DNA of 64,000 nt from Mycolicibacterium phocaicum (GCF_010731115.1 NZ_AP022616.1:1984001-2048000); one strand, 5' to 3'; positions 18,473 through 30,708 are shown, numbered from the stretch's first letter. A program made the numbers and translations. The notes: generated by a model not told the origin, from the letters alone.

Positions 18473-18662
18473 TCGTCACCTCCGGTTTCACCGCCATTTT
18501 ACGGTGACGATGGATTCGGGCGGTTGACAGACGCCATTCGGGGCGATCTTGATGGCCGGATGCCTCGGCAAACCCCCAGTCGACCCGCTAGGGTCACCTG
18601 TATGCCGACGCTGTCACCGCGGACCCGCTCGGCGCACGGGGAGCTTGCGGAGTGATCTACTC

Positions 18663-18992
18663 ATGATTTTCAAAGGGGTGCGCGACGGAAAGCCCTACCC
18701 GGAGCATGGGCTGAGCTACCGCGAGTGGGCCCAGATTCCGCCGCGCCAGCTGCGTCTCGACGAAATCGTCACCACCACGACGGTGCTCGCCCTGGACCGC
18801 CTGCTGTCCGAGGATTCGACGTTCTACGGCGATCTGTTCCCGCATGCCGTGCGCTGGCAGGGCACCATCTATCTGGAAGACGGCCTGCACCGCGCGGTGC
18901 GGTCCGCGCTGCGGAACCGGGTGGTGCTGCATGCCCGGGTGTACGACATGGATGTGCCACTGTCGCAGCAGCTTTCGCCAGCCGGCGAATGA
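18663..18992 (+). CDS. Conserved hypothetical protein (Rv2375-like)
   Basis: A 109-residue soluble protein. The start at MIFKGVRDGKPYPEHGL gives the conserved N-terminus; a longer in-frame reading covers non-conserved upstream sequence. No catalytic motif is evident. The pattern DLFPHAVRWQGTIYLEDGLHRAVRSALRNRVVLHARV is strongly conserved in my memory of mycobacterial homologues at the same place next to hrcA. A role in regulation or as a small antitoxin-like protein has been suggested by automatic annotation of relatives, but nothing here proves it. It is convergent with the next gene (7-bp gap). Confidence 0.75.
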   Translation: MIFKGVRDGKPYPEHGLSYREWAQIPPRQLRLDEIVTTTTVLALDRLLSEDSTFYGDLFPHAVRWQGTIYLEDGLHRAVRSALRNRVVLHARVYDMDVPLSQQLSPAGE

Positions 18993-18999
18993 GCGCGCG

Positions 19000-19362
19000 C
19001 TAGCGCAGGTACATGCCGGCCAGCACGACGATCACCAGCGCGACAAGCCCGATACCCAGGCACATCAGTGCCGTGACGACCCGGCTGCGGGCGTCGCCCC
19101 CCAGCCGGTAGGTGCCACGGAACAACGTGGACATGGCGATGCTCGCGGCGCGCCAGCCCGCGGAGTTGCCGTTGCTCTGCTGTTCGGTTTGCGGCTGCTG
19201 GTAGCCCGGTTGCGAGTAGGGGTACGGCGACGGGGCGTACGGCTGCTGCGGGTTCGGGTACCCGGGCGGTGGATATCCGTAGCCCTGCGGGACGGGATGG
19301 CCCTGCGGATACGGCCCCGGCTGCGGTTGTTGTTGCGGATACCGGGGATCCGGATACGTCAT
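19000..19362 (-). CDS. Proline/glutamine/tyrosine-rich single-pass membrane protein
   Basis: A 120-residue protein. Residues 1-60 are a low-complexity cytosolic tail of P/Q/Y/G (YPQQQPQPGPYPQG type). Residues about 93-118 form one hydrophobic transmembrane helix (VVTALMCLGIGLVALVIVVLAG), leaving only LR outside. The ATG start has a GGGGGAG ribosome site 8-9 bp upstream; a longer reading has none. Proteins of this shape are frequent in mycobacterial envelopes and often scaffold other proteins. The specific function is unknown. Confidence 0.7.
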   Translation of the reverse strand: MTYPDPRYPQQQPQPGPYPQGHPVPQGYGYPPPGYPNPQQPYAPSPYPYSQPGYQQPQTEQQSNGNSAGWRAASIAMSTLFRGTYRLGGDARSRVVTALMCLGIGLVALVIVVLAGMYLR

Positions 19363-19454
19363 TGCTGCACTCCCCCTGGTCAGCGTTGGCCATCCGACTC
19401 TACTCGGGCCTTCGAGCGTGCGGGACAGCGCAGAAATCCACATGCGTCGAGGGT

Positions 19455-19780
19455 GCGGAGAGATCGTCGGATCCGCGGCGGAGACGGTCTGACTGCACAT
19501 TCGTCGTCACGTGCGGTGTGGCCGCTTCGCGACGGTGCGCGCAGATCGTCGGATCTGCGCGGGAGACGCTCTGGCTGCACATTCGCGCGCATGCGCGTGC
19601 TGGGCACTTGACAAGCGAATGCCTTCTGGCATTGATTCTGCGCTGAGGCCCACAAAATTCGAGTGGCGAAGACCCCAGGCGCAGAATCGACGTGAGGCCG
19701 GCACTGATTCCGCGGCTACGGCGCAAAAACCCGAGTGGGTGAGACCGTGAGCGCAGGATCAAGTGGCGTGACTCGACGGA
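19455..19780. repeat. Two families of tandem imperfect repeats in a 420-bp gap
   Basis: The gap between 19363 and 19785 holds no gene I can support. A first unit of about 60 bp occurs twice with an 82-bp period (AGATCGTCGGATC at 19461 and 19543, each followed by GGAGACG-TCT-G-CTGCACATTCG). A second unit of about 70 bp occurs twice from about 19628 (GGCATTGATTCTGCGC... and GGCACTGATTCCGCGG...). The first copy of the latter is itself an inverted repeat (GATTCTGCGC 19634-19643 against GCGCAGAATC 19679-19688). The region lies downstream of the mycobactin operon's last gene. Confidence 0.75.
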
Positions 19781-19785
19781 CCGCT

Positions 19786-19998
19786 TCAGCCCACCAAGGT
19801 GTCCCGCAGCGTCTTGGGCCGGATGTCGGTCCAGGTCTCCTCGACGTAGGCCAGGCAGTCGGCGCGCGTGCTCTCACCGAACACGACCCGCCAACCGGCG
19901 GGCACGTCGGCGAACACCGGCCACAGGCTGTGCTGCTCTTCGTCGTTGATCAGGACGTAGAACGCGCCGTTCTCGTCATCGAACGGATTGCTGCTCAT
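19786..19998 (-). CDS. mbtH: MbtH-like protein
   Basis: A 70-residue founding-family MbtH protein that binds and activates NRPS adenylation domains, here those of MbtB, MbtE or MbtF. The signature is complete: [24 protein letters not shown], then W36, GES and the Trp in ETWTDIRPKTL. The ATG overlaps the mbtG 3' end by 23 bp. It is the last gene of the mbtB-T-C-D-E-F-G-H operon; repeats, not a clear terminator, follow. Confidence 0.97.
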   Translation of the reverse strand: MSSNPFDDENGAFYVLINDEEQHSLWPVFADVPAGWRVVFGESTRADCLAYVEETWTDIRPKTLRDTLVG

Positions 19999-21265
19999 CG
20001 CTTCTCCTCACGGATGGTGTGGCATATTCGGCACCCAGCACGCGGTCGCTGAGCAGACCGAGACAGCTGAGGTTGGGGAATCCGGGGCCCTGCGTGAGCC
20101 AGGACAGGCTGGGCAGGAACAACTTCGGCGTCACGCCGCTGACCGCGAGGTCGTAGCCGATGGCCCGCTGCAGCGAGTCGCCCGACAGTGGCGCACCGAT
20201 ACCGAGTTCCAACACGTCCAGCGCGTCCTGGCTCAGGAGCGGCGCGAACCACATGGAATCGGCGCCGGAACCGTCGATCACCAGGTCGAAACCGTGCACC
20301 GTCTCCAGGCAGCCGGAGTCGCGTTCGGTCTGCAGCGTCAACCGGATCCGGTCTTCGCGGGGCACGGCATGGGCGACGCGGCCACGCAGGTGCCGGATGC
20401 GGTCGTCGGCCAGTAGCGAGTCCTGGACGCGGGCGGAGAACACGCCACGGTCGGTGCGGGCCATGGCATCTCGGCGCTCCGAGATGCTGAGGCCGGCCCA
20501 GCCCGTCGGGTCGGAGAACAGGGTGTTCTCGAAATAGCCCTCACCGCGGGTGAACAGGGTGACGCCCGGGGAGATCACCGTGATGGTCGAAACCCGGTGC
20601 GAGAACAGCTCATCGAGCATGGTGGCGGCGGTCTCGCCACCGCCGATGACGGCGACCCGCTCGGCATTGATGCGCTCGTCCTGCGCGACGCGATGCCAGA
20701 ACTGGGCGATCGACAGCACCCGCGGATGTCCCGGCAGGATGGAGCGCTCGGCCTGCCCCGGCCCGGTGATCATCACGCCGTCGGCACGCACCTGCTGATC
20801 GCGGCAGTGCAGCACCCACTGGTCACCGTCCACCGACAGCTGGGTGACTTCACCCGTGACCACTTGCATGGCAACGCTTTCCGCCACCCATGCCAGGTAC
20901 TGGCTCCAGCGCCGGTGCGTGGGTGCGGGCCGGCCGCGGTCGATCCACTCGGCGAACTGTCCCGTCGAGATCAGGTACGACTGCCAGCTGTGCCGCATCA
21001 TCCGTTCGTCGAGTTCGACGTTGCGGCGCGGCACGAGCGCCGACCGGTACGGGAAGCCGACGTCCTTTTCCGGTCCGGTGCCCAGCCGGTGCCGGCCGTC
21101 GGTCCAGCCGCCGGCGGCCTGCCAGTTGGCGCCGACGCCCAGGCGTTCCACCGCGATGACATCGGGCGCGGCCACGCCCATGGCCCGCAGTTCGGCGGCT
21201 TTGGCGGCCACGGCGACCGCTTTGGCGCCGGCGCCGATGACGGCCAAGGTGTTCGGGGTTGTCAT
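19976..21265 (-). CDS. mbtG: Mycobactin lysine N6-monooxygenase
   Basis: A 429-residue flavoprotein that hydroxylates the epsilon-amino group of the mycobactin lysines to form the iron-binding hydroxamates. An N-terminal FAD-binding segment ([19 protein letters not shown]) and an NADPH-binding segment ([17 protein letters not shown]) are present. The FAD motif GAGAKA departs from the classic GxGxxG as in M. tuberculosis MbtG. The ATG start overlaps the mbtF stop as ATGA; the longer open frame upstream is only out-of-frame mbtF sequence. Confidence 0.95.
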   Translation of the reverse strand: MTTPNTLAVIGAGAKAVAVAAKAAELRAMGVAAPDVIAVERLGVGANWQAAGGWTDGRHRLGTGPEKDVGFPYRSALVPRRNVELDERMMRHSWQSYLISTGQFAEWIDRGRPAPTHRRWSQYLAWVAESVAMQVVTGEVTQLSVDGDQWVLHCRDQQVRADGVMITGPGQAERSILPGHPRVLSIAQFWHRVAQDERINAERVAVIGGGETAATMLDELFSHRVSTITVISPGVTLFTRGEGYFENTLFSDPTGWAGLSISERRDAMARTDRGVFSARVQDSLLADDRIRHLRGRVAHAVPREDRIRLTLQTERDSGCLETVHGFDLVIDGSGADSMWFAPLLSQDALDVLELGIGAPLSGDSLQRAIGYDLAVSGVTPKLFLPSLSWLTQGPGFPNLSCLGLLSDRVLGAEYATPSVRRSDEQQSVR

Positions 21266-24200
21266 TTCACCACTTCCCTGAGCTGCGATTCCCACAGCTG
21301 TTGCAATTCGGCAATATCGTCTGCGCTGAGAATGTCCGGCACCGTGCGCCATTGGACACCGAGCGCCGCGGTGCCGTCGTGATCGATGACGCCCGCCAGC
21401 AGCGTCAGCTCGTGGTGCACCGCGTAGTTCGGTTCGGGTACCGGTGACGCCCCGGCCAGCAGCGTGCCGTCGAGCTGCAGTGCCGCTCCGCTCGCCCCGA
21501 GATGTACCCGGCCCAGGTAGTTCAGCAGCACCTGCGGCTCCGGGTACGCCGACAACCGCTCCGCGGTGTCCGCACGCAGATACCGCAGCAGCCCGAAGTC
21601 GATGCCATGCCCAGGGACCGCGGCGATCTCGGCGCTGACCTGGTGTGGCGCTTCGGAACTGATCCGCACCGGGTAGATGGCACTGAACAGGCCGACGGTG
21701 TCGCCGGTGTCGACCTGGTCCGCGGAGACGACGGTGTCCGCGCGGCCATGGGTCTCCAGCGCCACCAGCGGAGCCGGAGTCTCCTGCCCGCGGCGGTGCC
21801 GCCACCTGGTGATGGTGCGGGCGGTCGCGGCGGCCAGCAGATCGGTGACCGGCTGGCTGGCCGCGAGCAGCCGTGCGGTCAGGTCCGGGTCGATGACCGC
21901 CATCGACATCACCACGTCTGCGGCACAGTCGGTCTCGGGCTTCACCCGGCGGCTGCCGAGCGCCGGATCCGGCCCGGCGACCTGCGATTCCCAGAAGTCC
22001 GCGGTGTCGAGGTCCTGCGCGCGCTCGGCGACCAGCCGGGACCAGGCCCGGTAGCTGGTGTGCTCGCGGACGGCGGCGGGTTCGGCACCGGACTCCAGCG
22101 CGTGCCAGCCATTTTCCAACTCGCCGAGCACGATTCGCCAGGATGCCGGGTCGATGGCCAGCACATGGGCACTGAGCACCAGCACCTTGCCGCCCGAGCG
22201 CCCCGCGCTGTCCTGTGGGTGCAGCAGCACTGCCTGCAACAGGCGACCCTGCTCCGGATCCAACCGCTCGACCGCGAGATCGGTCTGCTCGGCCACCGCG
22301 GCCACCAGGTCACCGTCGACGGTGACCTCGGAGAGGACGTCGCCGACCGGATGGTCGACCAGGGTCATGGTGGCCCGGTCCAACCGGCTGCGCAGGGCGG
22401 GGTGCGCGGCAATGACGCTGTGCAGCAACGTGTTCAGTTGCTCGGCGGTGATGGCGTCCGGCAGCCGCACCGCCTGGGTCTGGGCCAGGCGCCGGCCATC
22501 GCCGTACTGGTACAGCCAATGCACGTTGGGCAGCACCGGCACCGGTCCGGACTCCTCGACGGCCGCCGCGGCCAACTCGTTCTCGGCATCCAGTTCGTCG
22601 GCCAGTTCGCGAATGCTGCTGCAATCCAGCATCATCCGGGCCCGCACCGCCAGACCGCGGCGGCGCGCGGCCTGAACCACCGACAGTGCCACGATGCTGT
22701 CGAGCCCCAGATCGAGGAAGTCGGCGGTGACGTCGAGCCCGGCCGGATCGGCCACCTCCAGGACGTCCGCGAACAACTCCGCCACGGCCAGTTCGGTCGC
22801 GGTGGCCGGAGCGGCTGCCTGCCCGGCCCCGGCGGCGGCGTCGATCGCGGCCAACGCCGCGTCGTCCACCTTGCCGTTGACCGTCAGCGGAATCTCGTCC
22901 ACGGCGATGATGTGGTGCGGCACCAGGTATCTCGGCAGCCGGGACGCCAGCATGCGCCGCAACTCGGCGGCACCTGCCGCCCCCGCGACATATGCGACGA
23001 GCCGCGGCCCACTGCCGTGCCGCCGGACGGTGACATGCGCGTGCCGCACCCCGGGATGCGCGTGCAACACGGCGGCGACCTCGCCGGGCTCCACCCGGAA
23101 ACCACGGATCTTCACCTGATCGTCGGAACGCCCCTGGAATTGCAGACCGCCGGTGGCGGGATCGCGGCGCACCACGTCGCCGGTGCGGTACATCCGCGCG
23201 CCGGCGACGAACGGGTCGGCGACGAATCGCGCGGCCGTCTCGCCGGCGCGGCCCAGGTAACCGCGGGTGAGCTGGCCACCGGCCAGGTAGAGCTCACCGG
23301 TGACACCGTCGGGCACCGGCCGCAGCCACGCGTCCAGCACGTAGGCGCGCGTCGCGGTGGTCGGATGCCCGATCGACGGCGCGTCGTGCTCGGTGAACGC
23401 GGCCACGACGGCTTCGACGGTGGTTTCGGTTGGGCCGTAACAGTTGTAGGCCGACATGCCGGTGCGGTCGCACTCGCCGCGGATGGCCGCCCACGCGTTC
23501 GGGTCGACGGCTTCGCCGCCCAGTGCCAGCGCGGTCAGCGGCACCGTCGTCAGCAGTCCTTCGGCTTGCAGCTGCGTGAACATCGACGGCGTGGTGTCGA
23601 TCAGGTCGATGCCGTACTGCCCGATGGTCGCCACCAGCGCCTCGGCATCACGCTGCACCTCGTCGCCGACGATGTGCAGACCGTGGCCGTCCAGCAGCGC
23701 GGCCAGCGGCTGCCAGGCCGCATCGAAGGTGAACGACCAAGCGTGCGCAACCCGCAGTGGCCGACCGGCTTTCGCCACCGCCGGGTGCAAGACCCGGGCG
23801 GCATGATCGGCGGCATAGGACAGCACCGCGGCGTGGGTGCCGATCACGCCCTTGGGCTTGCCGGTGGTACCCGACGTGAAGACGATGTAGGCACCCTGGC
23901 CGGGATGTGTTGGTAGCGGCGTGAATTCGCCGACGGGATGGGTGCCCGCGGCGGCCAGCAGGGCGTCGTCCACGATCACCGACGCGTTGGTCTGGCCCAG
24001 GATCTCCTCGACCCGGTCGGCGGGCATCGACGGGTCCAGCGGCACGATCAACCCACCGGCCTTGAGCACGCCGAGCATCGCGACGACGTAGTCGGGCCCC
24101 CGGCGCAGCAGCACCGGCACCGGCGCCTCGGTCTCGACGCCGCGCCGCCGCAGTTCGGCGGCGACGCGGTCGGACGCCTCGTCGAGACCGCGGAAGGTCA

Positions 24201-25638
24201 GTGCGCCGCCGTCATAGGACAGCGCCACCGAACCCGGCTTGTTGCGCGCCGTGGCGGTGAACTTCTCGTGGATGCCACCGGTTTCGGTGGCAGCTGGGGG
24301 CACTGCCACCTCGGGTCCGACAAGTTGAATACCGACGTCGCGCAACGGCCGGTCCCAGCCGTCGACGAGGCGCTGCATCACCGCGAGCACCTGCCGGCCG
24401 AGGTCCTCGGGTGAGATCAGCCCCGTGGCACCGTCTTTCGTCTCGACCAGGACGGTCAGTTCACCACCGGTGAGGTGCGCGGCGACCGTGACCGGGAAAT
24501 GCGCCAGGCTCTGCAGCGCCCGGGGCCGGAAAGTGGCGCCACGAACGTCGAATTCACCGCTGCCGACCAAGCCGCCGGGCGGGAAGTTCTCATAGACCAG
24601 GAGGCTGTCGAACAGTTCACCGACACCGCCGAGCGAGCGCAGTTCGGTGTGCGACAGGTAGCTGTGCTCACGCAGCTCGGCGGCATCGCGCTGCAGGGCC
24701 AGGCACTGCTCGCCGACGCGGCGCAGCGGGTCCAGCCGGACTCGCAGCGGCACGGTGTTGATGAAGAGACCGACCATGGACTCGACGCCGGCCAGCTCCC
24801 CCGGCCGGCCCGAGACGGTGACGCCGAAGACGACGTCACGCCGGTCGGTGAGCACCGACAGGATTGCCGCCCAAGCCATCTGGGTGAGGGTGTTGACCGT
24901 GACGCCACGGGCCCGGGCGGCCTCGACCAGACGGTGCGTCTCGCCCGCGGATGCCTTGATCTCGGTGGTGTGGGGCAGGTCATCGCCGAGTTCACCGGAG
25001 CCGAGCGCCGGTGCCAGCATCGTCGGGCCGTCGAGCCCGGCCAGGTGCTGCTGCCACAGCCGGCGACTGAGTTCGGGCTCGCGGGCCGCGAGCCACCCGA
25101 TGTAATCCCGGTACGGGCGCGGCGCCACAGGCAGCACGGAGATGTCGCCGCCGGCCGCATACAGTGCGAGCAGTTCACCGACGAACAACGGCAGCGACCA
25201 CCCGTCGATGACGATGTGGTGCGCGACGACCGCGAAACGCCAACGCTGTTCCGGCATCTCGATGAGCAGGAACCGGATCGCCGGTCCCCGCTCCAGGCTG
25301 AACGACCGCCGCCGTTCCTGCGCTTCGAGGTCGTCGGCAGCGTCGGGCGAGGCCGCGGTGAGCTGCCGCCACGGTAGGTCGACCGCACTCGGAATCACCT
25401 GCACCGTGCGGGCTCCGGCCTGCACGAAGCTGGCCCGCAGGTTGGGGTGACGCACCAGCAGGGCCGCCGCGCAGTCCCGCAGCAGGACCGCGTCGACGTC
25501 GCCGTCGATGTCGGCGGACATCGCGATCAGATACGGGTCATCCGCCTGATCGAGTTGCGCCATCGAGTACAGCCCCTGCTGCAGCGGGCTGAGCGCCAGC
25601 ACGTCCTCGATGACCGGCGCCGGTTGCAGTGTGGTCAC
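21262..25638 (-). CDS. mbtF: Mycobactin NRPS MbtF (lysine module, C-A-PCP plus terminal C/E-like domain)
   Basis: A 1458-residue non-ribosomal peptide synthetase. Residues about 10-440 form a condensation domain with intact HHIVIDG. Residues about 455-965 form an adenylation domain ([31 protein letters not shown]) for the terminal lysine. The carrier protein at about 980-1050 has the phosphopantetheine serine in [11 protein letters not shown]. Residues 1060-1458 form a terminal C/E-like domain whose core reads [10 protein letters not shown], so the second histidine of HHxxxD is lost. It is thought to release and cyclise the terminal hydroxylysine. It overlaps mbtE and mbtG by 4 bp each. Confidence 0.96.
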   Translation of the reverse strand: MTTLQPAPVIEDVLALSPLQQGLYSMAQLDQADDPYLIAMSADIDGDVDAVLLRDCAAALLVRHPNLRASFVQAGARTVQVIPSAVDLPWRQLTAASPDAADDLEAQERRRSFSLERGPAIRFLLIEMPEQRWRFAVVAHHIVIDGWSLPLFVGELLALYAAGGDISVLPVAPRPYRDYIGWLAAREPELSRRLWQQHLAGLDGPTMLAPALGSGELGDDLPHTTEIKASAGETHRLVEAARARGVTVNTLTQMAWAAILSVLTDRRDVVFGVTVSGRPGELAGVESMVGLFINTVPLRVRLDPLRRVGEQCLALQRDAAELREHSYLSHTELRSLGGVGELFDSLLVYENFPPGGLVGSGEFDVRGATFRPRALQSLAHFPVTVAAHLTGGELTVLVETKDGATGLISPEDLGRQVLAVMQRLVDGWDRPLRDVGIQLVGPEVAVPPAATETGGIHEKFTATARNKPGSVALSYDGGALTFRGLDEASDRVAAELRRRGVETEAPVPVLLRRGPDYVVAMLGVLKAGGLIVPLDPSMPADRVEEILGQTNASVIVDDALLAAAGTHPVGEFTPLPTHPGQGAYIVFTSGTTGKPKGVIGTHAAVLSYAADHAARVLHPAVAKAGRPLRVAHAWSFTFDAAWQPLAALLDGHGLHIVGDEVQRDAEALVATIGQYGIDLIDTTPSMFTQLQAEGLLTTVPLTALALGGEAVDPNAWAAIRGECDRTGMSAYNCYGPTETTVEAVVAAFTEHDAPSIGHPTTATRAYVLDAWLRPVPDGVTGELYLAGGQLTRGYLGRAGETAARFVADPFVAGARMYRTGDVVRRDPATGGLQFQGRSDDQVKIRGFRVEPGEVAAVLHAHPGVRHAHVTVRRHGSGPRLVAYVAGAAGAAELRRMLASRLPRYLVPHHIIAVDEIPLTVNGKVDDAALAAIDAAAGAGQAAAPATATELAVAELFADVLEVADPAGLDVTADFLDLGLDSIVALSVVQAARRRGLAVRARMMLDCSSIRELADELDAENELAAAAVEESGPVPVLPNVHWLYQYGDGRRLAQTQAVRLPDAITAEQLNTLLHSVIAAHPALRSRLDRATMTLVDHPVGDVLSEVTVDGDLVAAVAEQTDLAVERLDPEQGRLLQAVLLHPQDSAGRSGGKVLVLSAHVLAIDPASWRIVLGELENGWHALESGAEPAAVREHTSYRAWSRLVAERAQDLDTADFWESQVAGPDPALGSRRVKPETDCAADVVMSMAVIDPDLTARLLAASQPVTDLLAAATARTITRWRHRRGQETPAPLVALETHGRADTVVSADQVDTGDTVGLFSAIYPVRISSEAPHQVSAEIAAVPGHGIDFGLLRYLRADTAERLSAYPEPQVLLNYLGRVHLGASGAALQLDGTLLAGASPVPEPNYAVHHELTLLAGVIDHDGTAALGVQWRTVPDILSADDIAELQQLWESQLREVVK

Positions 25639-28600
25639 TGCGGATCCTGCGGTGCGGTCCAGGATGTCGCGAACGACGCGGTCAGTTCGGCGAGTTCCTC
25701 GGCGGAGAGCCCCGACACCGTCATCGGTGCATGCTCGCGGTCCTCACCTTGTGCCCCTTGGGTATCCGCCGCGGACCGGGCGTCGATGGCCGCGGCCAGC
25801 TCATGCACCGTCGGGTACTCGAACACCATGCGGGCGGTCAGTTTCATACCCGCGTCACGGCCACGCGCCGCCAGCTGGACCGCCTTGATGCTGTCGCCAC
25901 CGAGGCTGAAGTAGTCGTCGCCCCGGCCGATCTCGGTTTCGGCGTCGAGCACCTCGGCCAGCAGGGCGATGAGGGCGCGTTCGGTGTCGGTCCGTGCGGG
26001 CTCCACCACCGTCGACCCGGCTCGCGCCGCGCGCAACTGCACGGCCTCGATGCGCTCGAGCTGCCCGTCGGCCAGCCACCTACCACGTTCGCCGGTCGGT
26101 GCCGACTCCTGGTAGATGTCGCCGACCACGCCGATGCCCACAGGCTGATGCCACTCATCGAGCACGAGAATGCCGCCTGCCCCCGCTGCTTCAAAGGCTT
26201 CGTCGACCCGCAGCTCCCGTAGCCGCTGATCGGCGTTCTCGGCGATGCCGTTGATCACCCGGACGAGCCGGTCGGCGAGGCGCTGCGCGGTCTCCGCCGT
26301 GTACAGGTCGGTACGGAAGATCAGGTGACCGCGGTAACCGTCCTGGGTGGCAAAGAAATTCACCGACAGGTCGGCGTGCGCCACGTCGAAGGTCGGCTCG
26401 AGTGCGGTGAACGTCGTGTCGCCGTCGGTCCGCGAATCGATGACGTGGTCGGTCGGCAGGTCCTCGCGCACGTGCACGACGACACCGAACAGCGGGTTGC
26501 GTGACAGCGAGCGGGCCGGGCTGACGGCATCGACGACGTGGTCGAACGGCAGGTCCTGGTGCGCGTATGCCGCCAGCGCGGTGTCCCGGGAGCGGACCAG
26601 AATCTCGCGCAGCGTCGGGTCGCCGCTCAGGTCGTTGCGCAGCACCAGGATGTTGATGAAGAAGCCCACCAGCGCATCGAGTTCGGCCTCGGTGCGGCCG
26701 GCCACCGGGGTGCCGAGCGGAATGTCGAGCCCCTCACCCGATTTCGCGAGTGCCACCGCCACGGCGGACTGCAGCAGCATGAAGTCGGTGATGCCGAGTT
26801 CCCGGGTCAGCGCGGTCAGCTTGGTCCGCACCTCGGGATCGACGACGAACGGCACCGACGCACCCTCACCCGAGAGCACCGGCGGCCGGGTGAAGTCGGG
26901 CCGCAGACCGGGGTCGGCGGGCGGTTCGGCCAACTGGACACGCCAGTAGTCCCGTTGCGCGGCAAGCAGTCCCGACTCGTCGGACAGCAGCGTCGCCTGC
27001 CAGGCCGCGTAGTCCGAGTACTGCACCGGCAACGGCGCGAACTCGGGTGCCCGCTGCTCGAGACGCGCCCGGTAGGCGGTGACCAGGTCGGTGAACAGCA
27101 CGCCGGCCGACCAGTGGTCGGCGGCGATGTGGTGCACCATGATCGACAGCACGTGCTGGCCCGGAATGGACAGCACCGCGGCGCGGATCGGCCACTGCGC
27201 TTCCAGGTCGAAAACGTAGCGCCGCTCCCGGTCGAGTTCGGCCTGCAGCCACTCCTCGTCGGCGCCGCGCGCGCGGCGCACCGGCAGCGGTGCCGGGTCG
27301 TTCACGACCTGGTAAGGCACACCGTCGATTTCGGTGTAGGTGGTGCGCAGCACCTCGTGCCGTTCGACCAGATCACCGAGCGCGCTGACGAAGGCGTCGA
27401 CGTCGCACGGGCCGGTGATCCGGGCCGCGAACGGGATGTTGTTGACCGGCCCCGGACCGTCGATGCGGTACTGGAACCACTGGCGCAGTTGCGATGCCGA
27501 CATCTGACGCGGGCCGGAGTGCTCGATGGCGAGCAGCGGGGGCCGGTTGCGCGGTGCCCCGGTGTCGACGCGCGCGGCGATCTCGGCGACCGTGCCCAGC
27601 TCGAATACCTCACGCACCCCGATGTCGGCGTTGCACCGCGCCCGGATCGCCGCGACCAGCTTCGTGGCCAGCAGCGAGTGCCCGCCGAGTTCGAAGAAGG
27701 AGTCATCGGCACCGACCTGCTCGACGCCGAGCAGGTCGGCGAACAGCTCGGCGACCTTCCGCTCGGTGTCGGTGGTCAGTTCACGGAATGCGGTGCGGGA
27801 CTGGATGTCCGGATCGGGTAGTGCGCGGCGGTCGATCTTGCCGTGCGCGGTGATCGGGATTTCGTCGAGCACGACGTAGCCGGCCGGCACCATGTACTCG
27901 GGCAGTGCTGCCACCACCCGCGCCTTGATCCGTTGCACGTCAACCGATTCCAGATCGCCACGCTCGGCCGGGGTGAGGTAGCCGACGAGGCTCTTGCCCA
28001 GCCCGGGGAGGTCGCTCGCGACGACGACGGCCTGGCCGACGCTGGGGTCCACCGCGATGGCGGCGGCGATCTCGCCGAGTTCGATACGGAAGCCGCGGAT
28101 CTTGACCTGTTCGTCGGCGCGACCGACGAACTCGATGTCGCCGTCGACGTTGAGCCGGGCCAGGTCGCCGGAGCGGTAGAGCCGGCCGCCCGGGGTGAAC
28201 GGGTCGGCGACGAAACGCTCGGCGGTCAGACCGGGCCGCTGATGGTAGCCGTGCGCGACATGTGTTCCGCCGATGTAGATCTCGCCGATGACGCCGACCG
28301 GCACGGGCCGCAGCGCGTCGTCGAGCAGGTGCATCTGCGTGTTGATCTTCGGCTTGCCGATCGGCACGATGCGCGTGCCCTGCTTGCCCTCGACGCGGTA
28401 CCGGCTGGCGTTGATGACGGTCTCGGTCGGGCCGTAGAAGTTGTGCAGCAGGGCATCGAAGGTGGCGTGGAACTTGTCGGCCACCTCACCCGGCAGGGCT
28501 TCGCCACCGATCGGCACCCGCTTGAGGCTGCGCCACTCGTTGACGCCCGGCAGCGACAGGAACAGCCCCAGCAGCGAGGGCACGAAGTGCATCGAGGTGA

Positions 28601-30707
28601 TGCCCTCGGTGCGCAGCAGCTCGGTCAGGTACCCGATGTCGTTGAGACCGCCGGGGCGCGGAATCACCAGGCGCGCACCGCAGGCCAGCATGCCGAACAC
28701 CTCGGCGATGGACACGTCGAAGCTCGGCGAGGCCACCTGCAGCAGCCGCTCGTCGGCGTCGATCTGGTACTCGTCGACGAACCACACGAAGTACTCGGCG
28801 ACCGGCCGGTGCGGCACCGGGACGCCCTTTGGCAGACCCGTCGACCCCGAGGTGTAGATGAGGTAGGCGGTGTTGGCTGCCGTCAGCGGCCGAACCCGGT
28901 CGGCATCGGTCGGGTTGTCGTCCCGCAGTCCGTCGAGGTCGGTGATCGGCTCACGGATCACGAGTTTCGGGTCACCGTCGCTCAGGATGAACGACAGCCG
29001 GTCCTCGGGGTAGGTCGGGTCGACCGGCAGGTACACACCGCCGGCCTTGACGATCGCCAGCGCGGTGATCACCAGTTCGGGCGACTTCTCCAGCAGGACC
29101 GCGACGCGGTCCTCGGTACCGATGCCCTGGCCGATCAGCCAGTGCGCCAACCGGTTCGCTTCGGCGTTGAGTTCGCGGTAGGTGTAGTACCGGCCCTCGT
29201 ACGCGACGGCGACCGAATCCGGGGTGCGCTCGGCCTGCGCTTCGATCAACGCGGCCAGCGTGGTGTCCGGGGTGCTGAACTGCTCGCCGGTGGCCATCCG
29301 GCGCAGCCAGTCGGCGTCGGCGTCGTCCATCAACGCGAACTCGGCCAGGGGCCGGCCCGGATCTGCCAGCGCGGATTCCAGCAGCACCACGTAGTGCCGC
29401 AGCATCTGGTCGGCCAGTGCGGCGTCGAGGATTTCGGTCAGGTACTCCGCCTCGACCAGCGCCCCGTCGTCGTCGAATTCCACCATGAAGCCCAGCGGCA
29501 GCTGGGTCTGGTGACCGCGGTACTCGGCCCGGCGGCAGGTGATCCCGGACGGGCAGAAGCCGCGGCCGTCGGCCTCGCGCGCGCCGAACGAGACCCGGGC
29601 CAGTCGCTCGACACCGTGGCGGCGGTCCGGGTTGAGCTCACGCACCACGCGGTCCAGGTTGATCTGCTGATGGGCGAACGCCCCGTGGGTCGTGTCCTTG
29701 GCATGAGTGACGAATTCGCCGAAACTCTGGCGCGCTTCGGGACGCAGGCGCAGCGCCACCGTGTTGCCGTAGTACCCCAGCGCGTCCTCGGTGCCGCCGC
29801 CGCGGTTGAGGACCGGGGTGGCGATCAGGATGTCGTCGGTGTGGGTGTAGCGGTGCAGCACGGCGCCGAAGGCCGCCAGCAGCACGGTGTACGGCGTGGC
29901 CGCGGTCTGGCGGGCCAGCTCGCCGATCCGGGCCACGGTAGCGGCATCGATACGCCGGGTGACGCGCTGCGAGCGGTGGCCGGTCGGCACGAGGGAGCCG
30001 TGCGCACCCGGAAGTTCCAGCGGCTCAGGCGGATCGGCGAGCACGGAGCGCCAGTACTCGAGTGCCTCGGTGTGGTCTTCGGCCGGCACGGGCGCCGGGA
30101 TCACCTCGGGCAATTGCTCACCTTCGTAGGCCCGCGTGAGATCGCCGAAGAACACCTGCCAGGACGCGTCGTCCCAGGCGATGTGGTGCGCGGTGAGCAG
30201 CATGATGTGCTCGTCCGCGCCGGTGCGGATCAGGCTGATGCGCAAGGGCGATTCGGTGTCGAGCCGGAACGGCGTGCCGAACTCCCGCTGCGCCAGCACC
30301 TCGAGCCGCAAGGTGCGCGACGCCTCCGGCAGGTCGCTGAGGTCGTGTGTGCTCCAGCCCGGTGCCAACTCGTCGTGGATCGTCAGACCGGGCTCGCCCG
30401 TCGCATCCGCCCGATAGGTGGTGCGCAGGACGGGGTGGCGGCGGGCCACCGCGGTCACCGCGTCCTGCAGGCGCTGGTGGTCCAGCGCGCCGGTGATCAC
30501 AAAGGACACACAGACATTGAGCAGTGCGCCCTCGGGTTCGGCGGTCTGCACGAACCACATCCGGCGCTGGCCGTCGGACAGCACCGGGACGACGGGCGTG
30601 CCGTCGCCCGCTTGTGCCTGCCCCTGGGACTGCAGGCCGCGCTCGGCGAGCTTGCGCCGCAACAGCTCCAGGCGCGCGTCTTCTGCCCGGATGTCGGTCT
30701 CGGTCAC
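25635..30707 (-). CDS. mbtE: Mycobactin NRPS MbtE (C-A-PCP-C-PCP)
   Basis: A 1690-residue NRPS that activates lysine and extends the mycobactin chain. The first condensation domain has HHIAWDD (His174-His175). The adenylation domain runs from about 490 to 960 ([28 protein letters not shown]). The carrier is [14 protein letters not shown] near 1030. A second condensation domain (HHIAADHWS) spans about 1080-1500, and a second carrier ([14 protein letters not shown]) lies near 1600. The second module has no adenylation domain, so its carrier must be loaded in trans or serve another step. GTG start, one base after the mbtD stop. Confidence 0.96.
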   Translation of the reverse strand: MTETDIRAEDARLELLRRKLAERGLQSQGQAQAGDGTPVVPVLSDGQRRMWFVQTAEPEGALLNVCVSFVITGALDHQRLQDAVTAVARRHPVLRTTYRADATGEPGLTIHDELAPGWSTHDLSDLPEASRTLRLEVLAQREFGTPFRLDTESPLRISLIRTGADEHIMLLTAHHIAWDDASWQVFFGDLTRAYEGEQLPEVIPAPVPAEDHTEALEYWRSVLADPPEPLELPGAHGSLVPTGHRSQRVTRRIDAATVARIGELARQTAATPYTVLLAAFGAVLHRYTHTDDILIATPVLNRGGGTEDALGYYGNTVALRLRPEARQSFGEFVTHAKDTTHGAFAHQQINLDRVVRELNPDRRHGVERLARVSFGAREADGRGFCPSGITCRRAEYRGHQTQLPLGFMVEFDDDGALVEAEYLTEILDAALADQMLRHYVVLLESALADPGRPLAEFALMDDADADWLRRMATGEQFSTPDTTLAALIEAQAERTPDSVAVAYEGRYYTYRELNAEANRLAHWLIGQGIGTEDRVAVLLEKSPELVITALAIVKAGGVYLPVDPTYPEDRLSFILSDGDPKLVIREPITDLDGLRDDNPTDADRVRPLTAANTAYLIYTSGSTGLPKGVPVPHRPVAEYFVWFVDEYQIDADERLLQVASPSFDVSIAEVFGMLACGARLVIPRPGGLNDIGYLTELLRTEGITSMHFVPSLLGLFLSLPGVNEWRSLKRVPIGGEALPGEVADKFHATFDALLHNFYGPTETVINASRYRVEGKQGTRIVPIGKPKINTQMHLLDDALRPVPVGVIGEIYIGGTHVAHGYHQRPGLTAERFVADPFTPGGRLYRSGDLARLNVDGDIEFVGRADEQVKIRGFRIELGEIAAAIAVDPSVGQAVVVASDLPGLGKSLVGYLTPAERGDLESVDVQRIKARVVAALPEYMVPAGYVVLDEIPITAHGKIDRRALPDPDIQSRTAFRELTTDTERKVAELFADLLGVEQVGADDSFFELGGHSLLATKLVAAIRARCNADIGVREVFELGTVAEIAARVDTGAPRNRPPLLAIEHSGPRQMSASQLRQWFQYRIDGPGPVNNIPFAARITGPCDVDAFVSALGDLVERHEVLRTTYTEIDGVPYQVVNDPAPLPVRRARGADEEWLQAELDRERRYVFDLEAQWPIRAAVLSIPGQHVLSIMVHHIAADHWSAGVLFTDLVTAYRARLEQRAPEFAPLPVQYSDYAAWQATLLSDESGLLAAQRDYWRVQLAEPPADPGLRPDFTRPPVLSGEGASVPFVVDPEVRTKLTALTRELGITDFMLLQSAVAVALAKSGEGLDIPLGTPVAGRTEAELDALVGFFINILVLRNDLSGDPTLREILVRSRDTALAAYAHQDLPFDHVVDAVSPARSLSRNPLFGVVVHVREDLPTDHVIDSRTDGDTTFTALEPTFDVAHADLSVNFFATQDGYRGHLIFRTDLYTAETAQRLADRLVRVINGIAENADQRLRELRVDEAFEAAGAGGILVLDEWHQPVGIGVVGDIYQESAPTGERGRWLADGQLERIEAVQLRAARAGSTVVEPARTDTERALIALLAEVLDAETEIGRGDDYFSLGGDSIKAVQLAARGRDAGMKLTARMVFEYPTVHELAAAIDARSAADTQGAQGEDREHAPMTVSGLSAEELAELTASFATSWTAPQDPQ

Positions 30708-30708
30708 G

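Noticed and set aside
18473..18662. CIRCE element upstream of hrcA
   Set aside because: No TTAGCACTC-N9-GAGTGCTAA-like pair is present.
19363..19785. Several 65-120 residue frames in the repeat-filled gap
   Set aside because: They follow the repeat units in both directions, have no ribosome site and no domain, and encode repeated Arg-rich peptides.
21502..23916. 804-codon open frame antisense to mbtF, and similar long antisense frames over mbtE, mbtB and others
   Set aside because: High GC at third positions keeps shadow frames open. The products are Arg/Gly/Val-rich with no domain, while the sense strand has clear NRPS domains.
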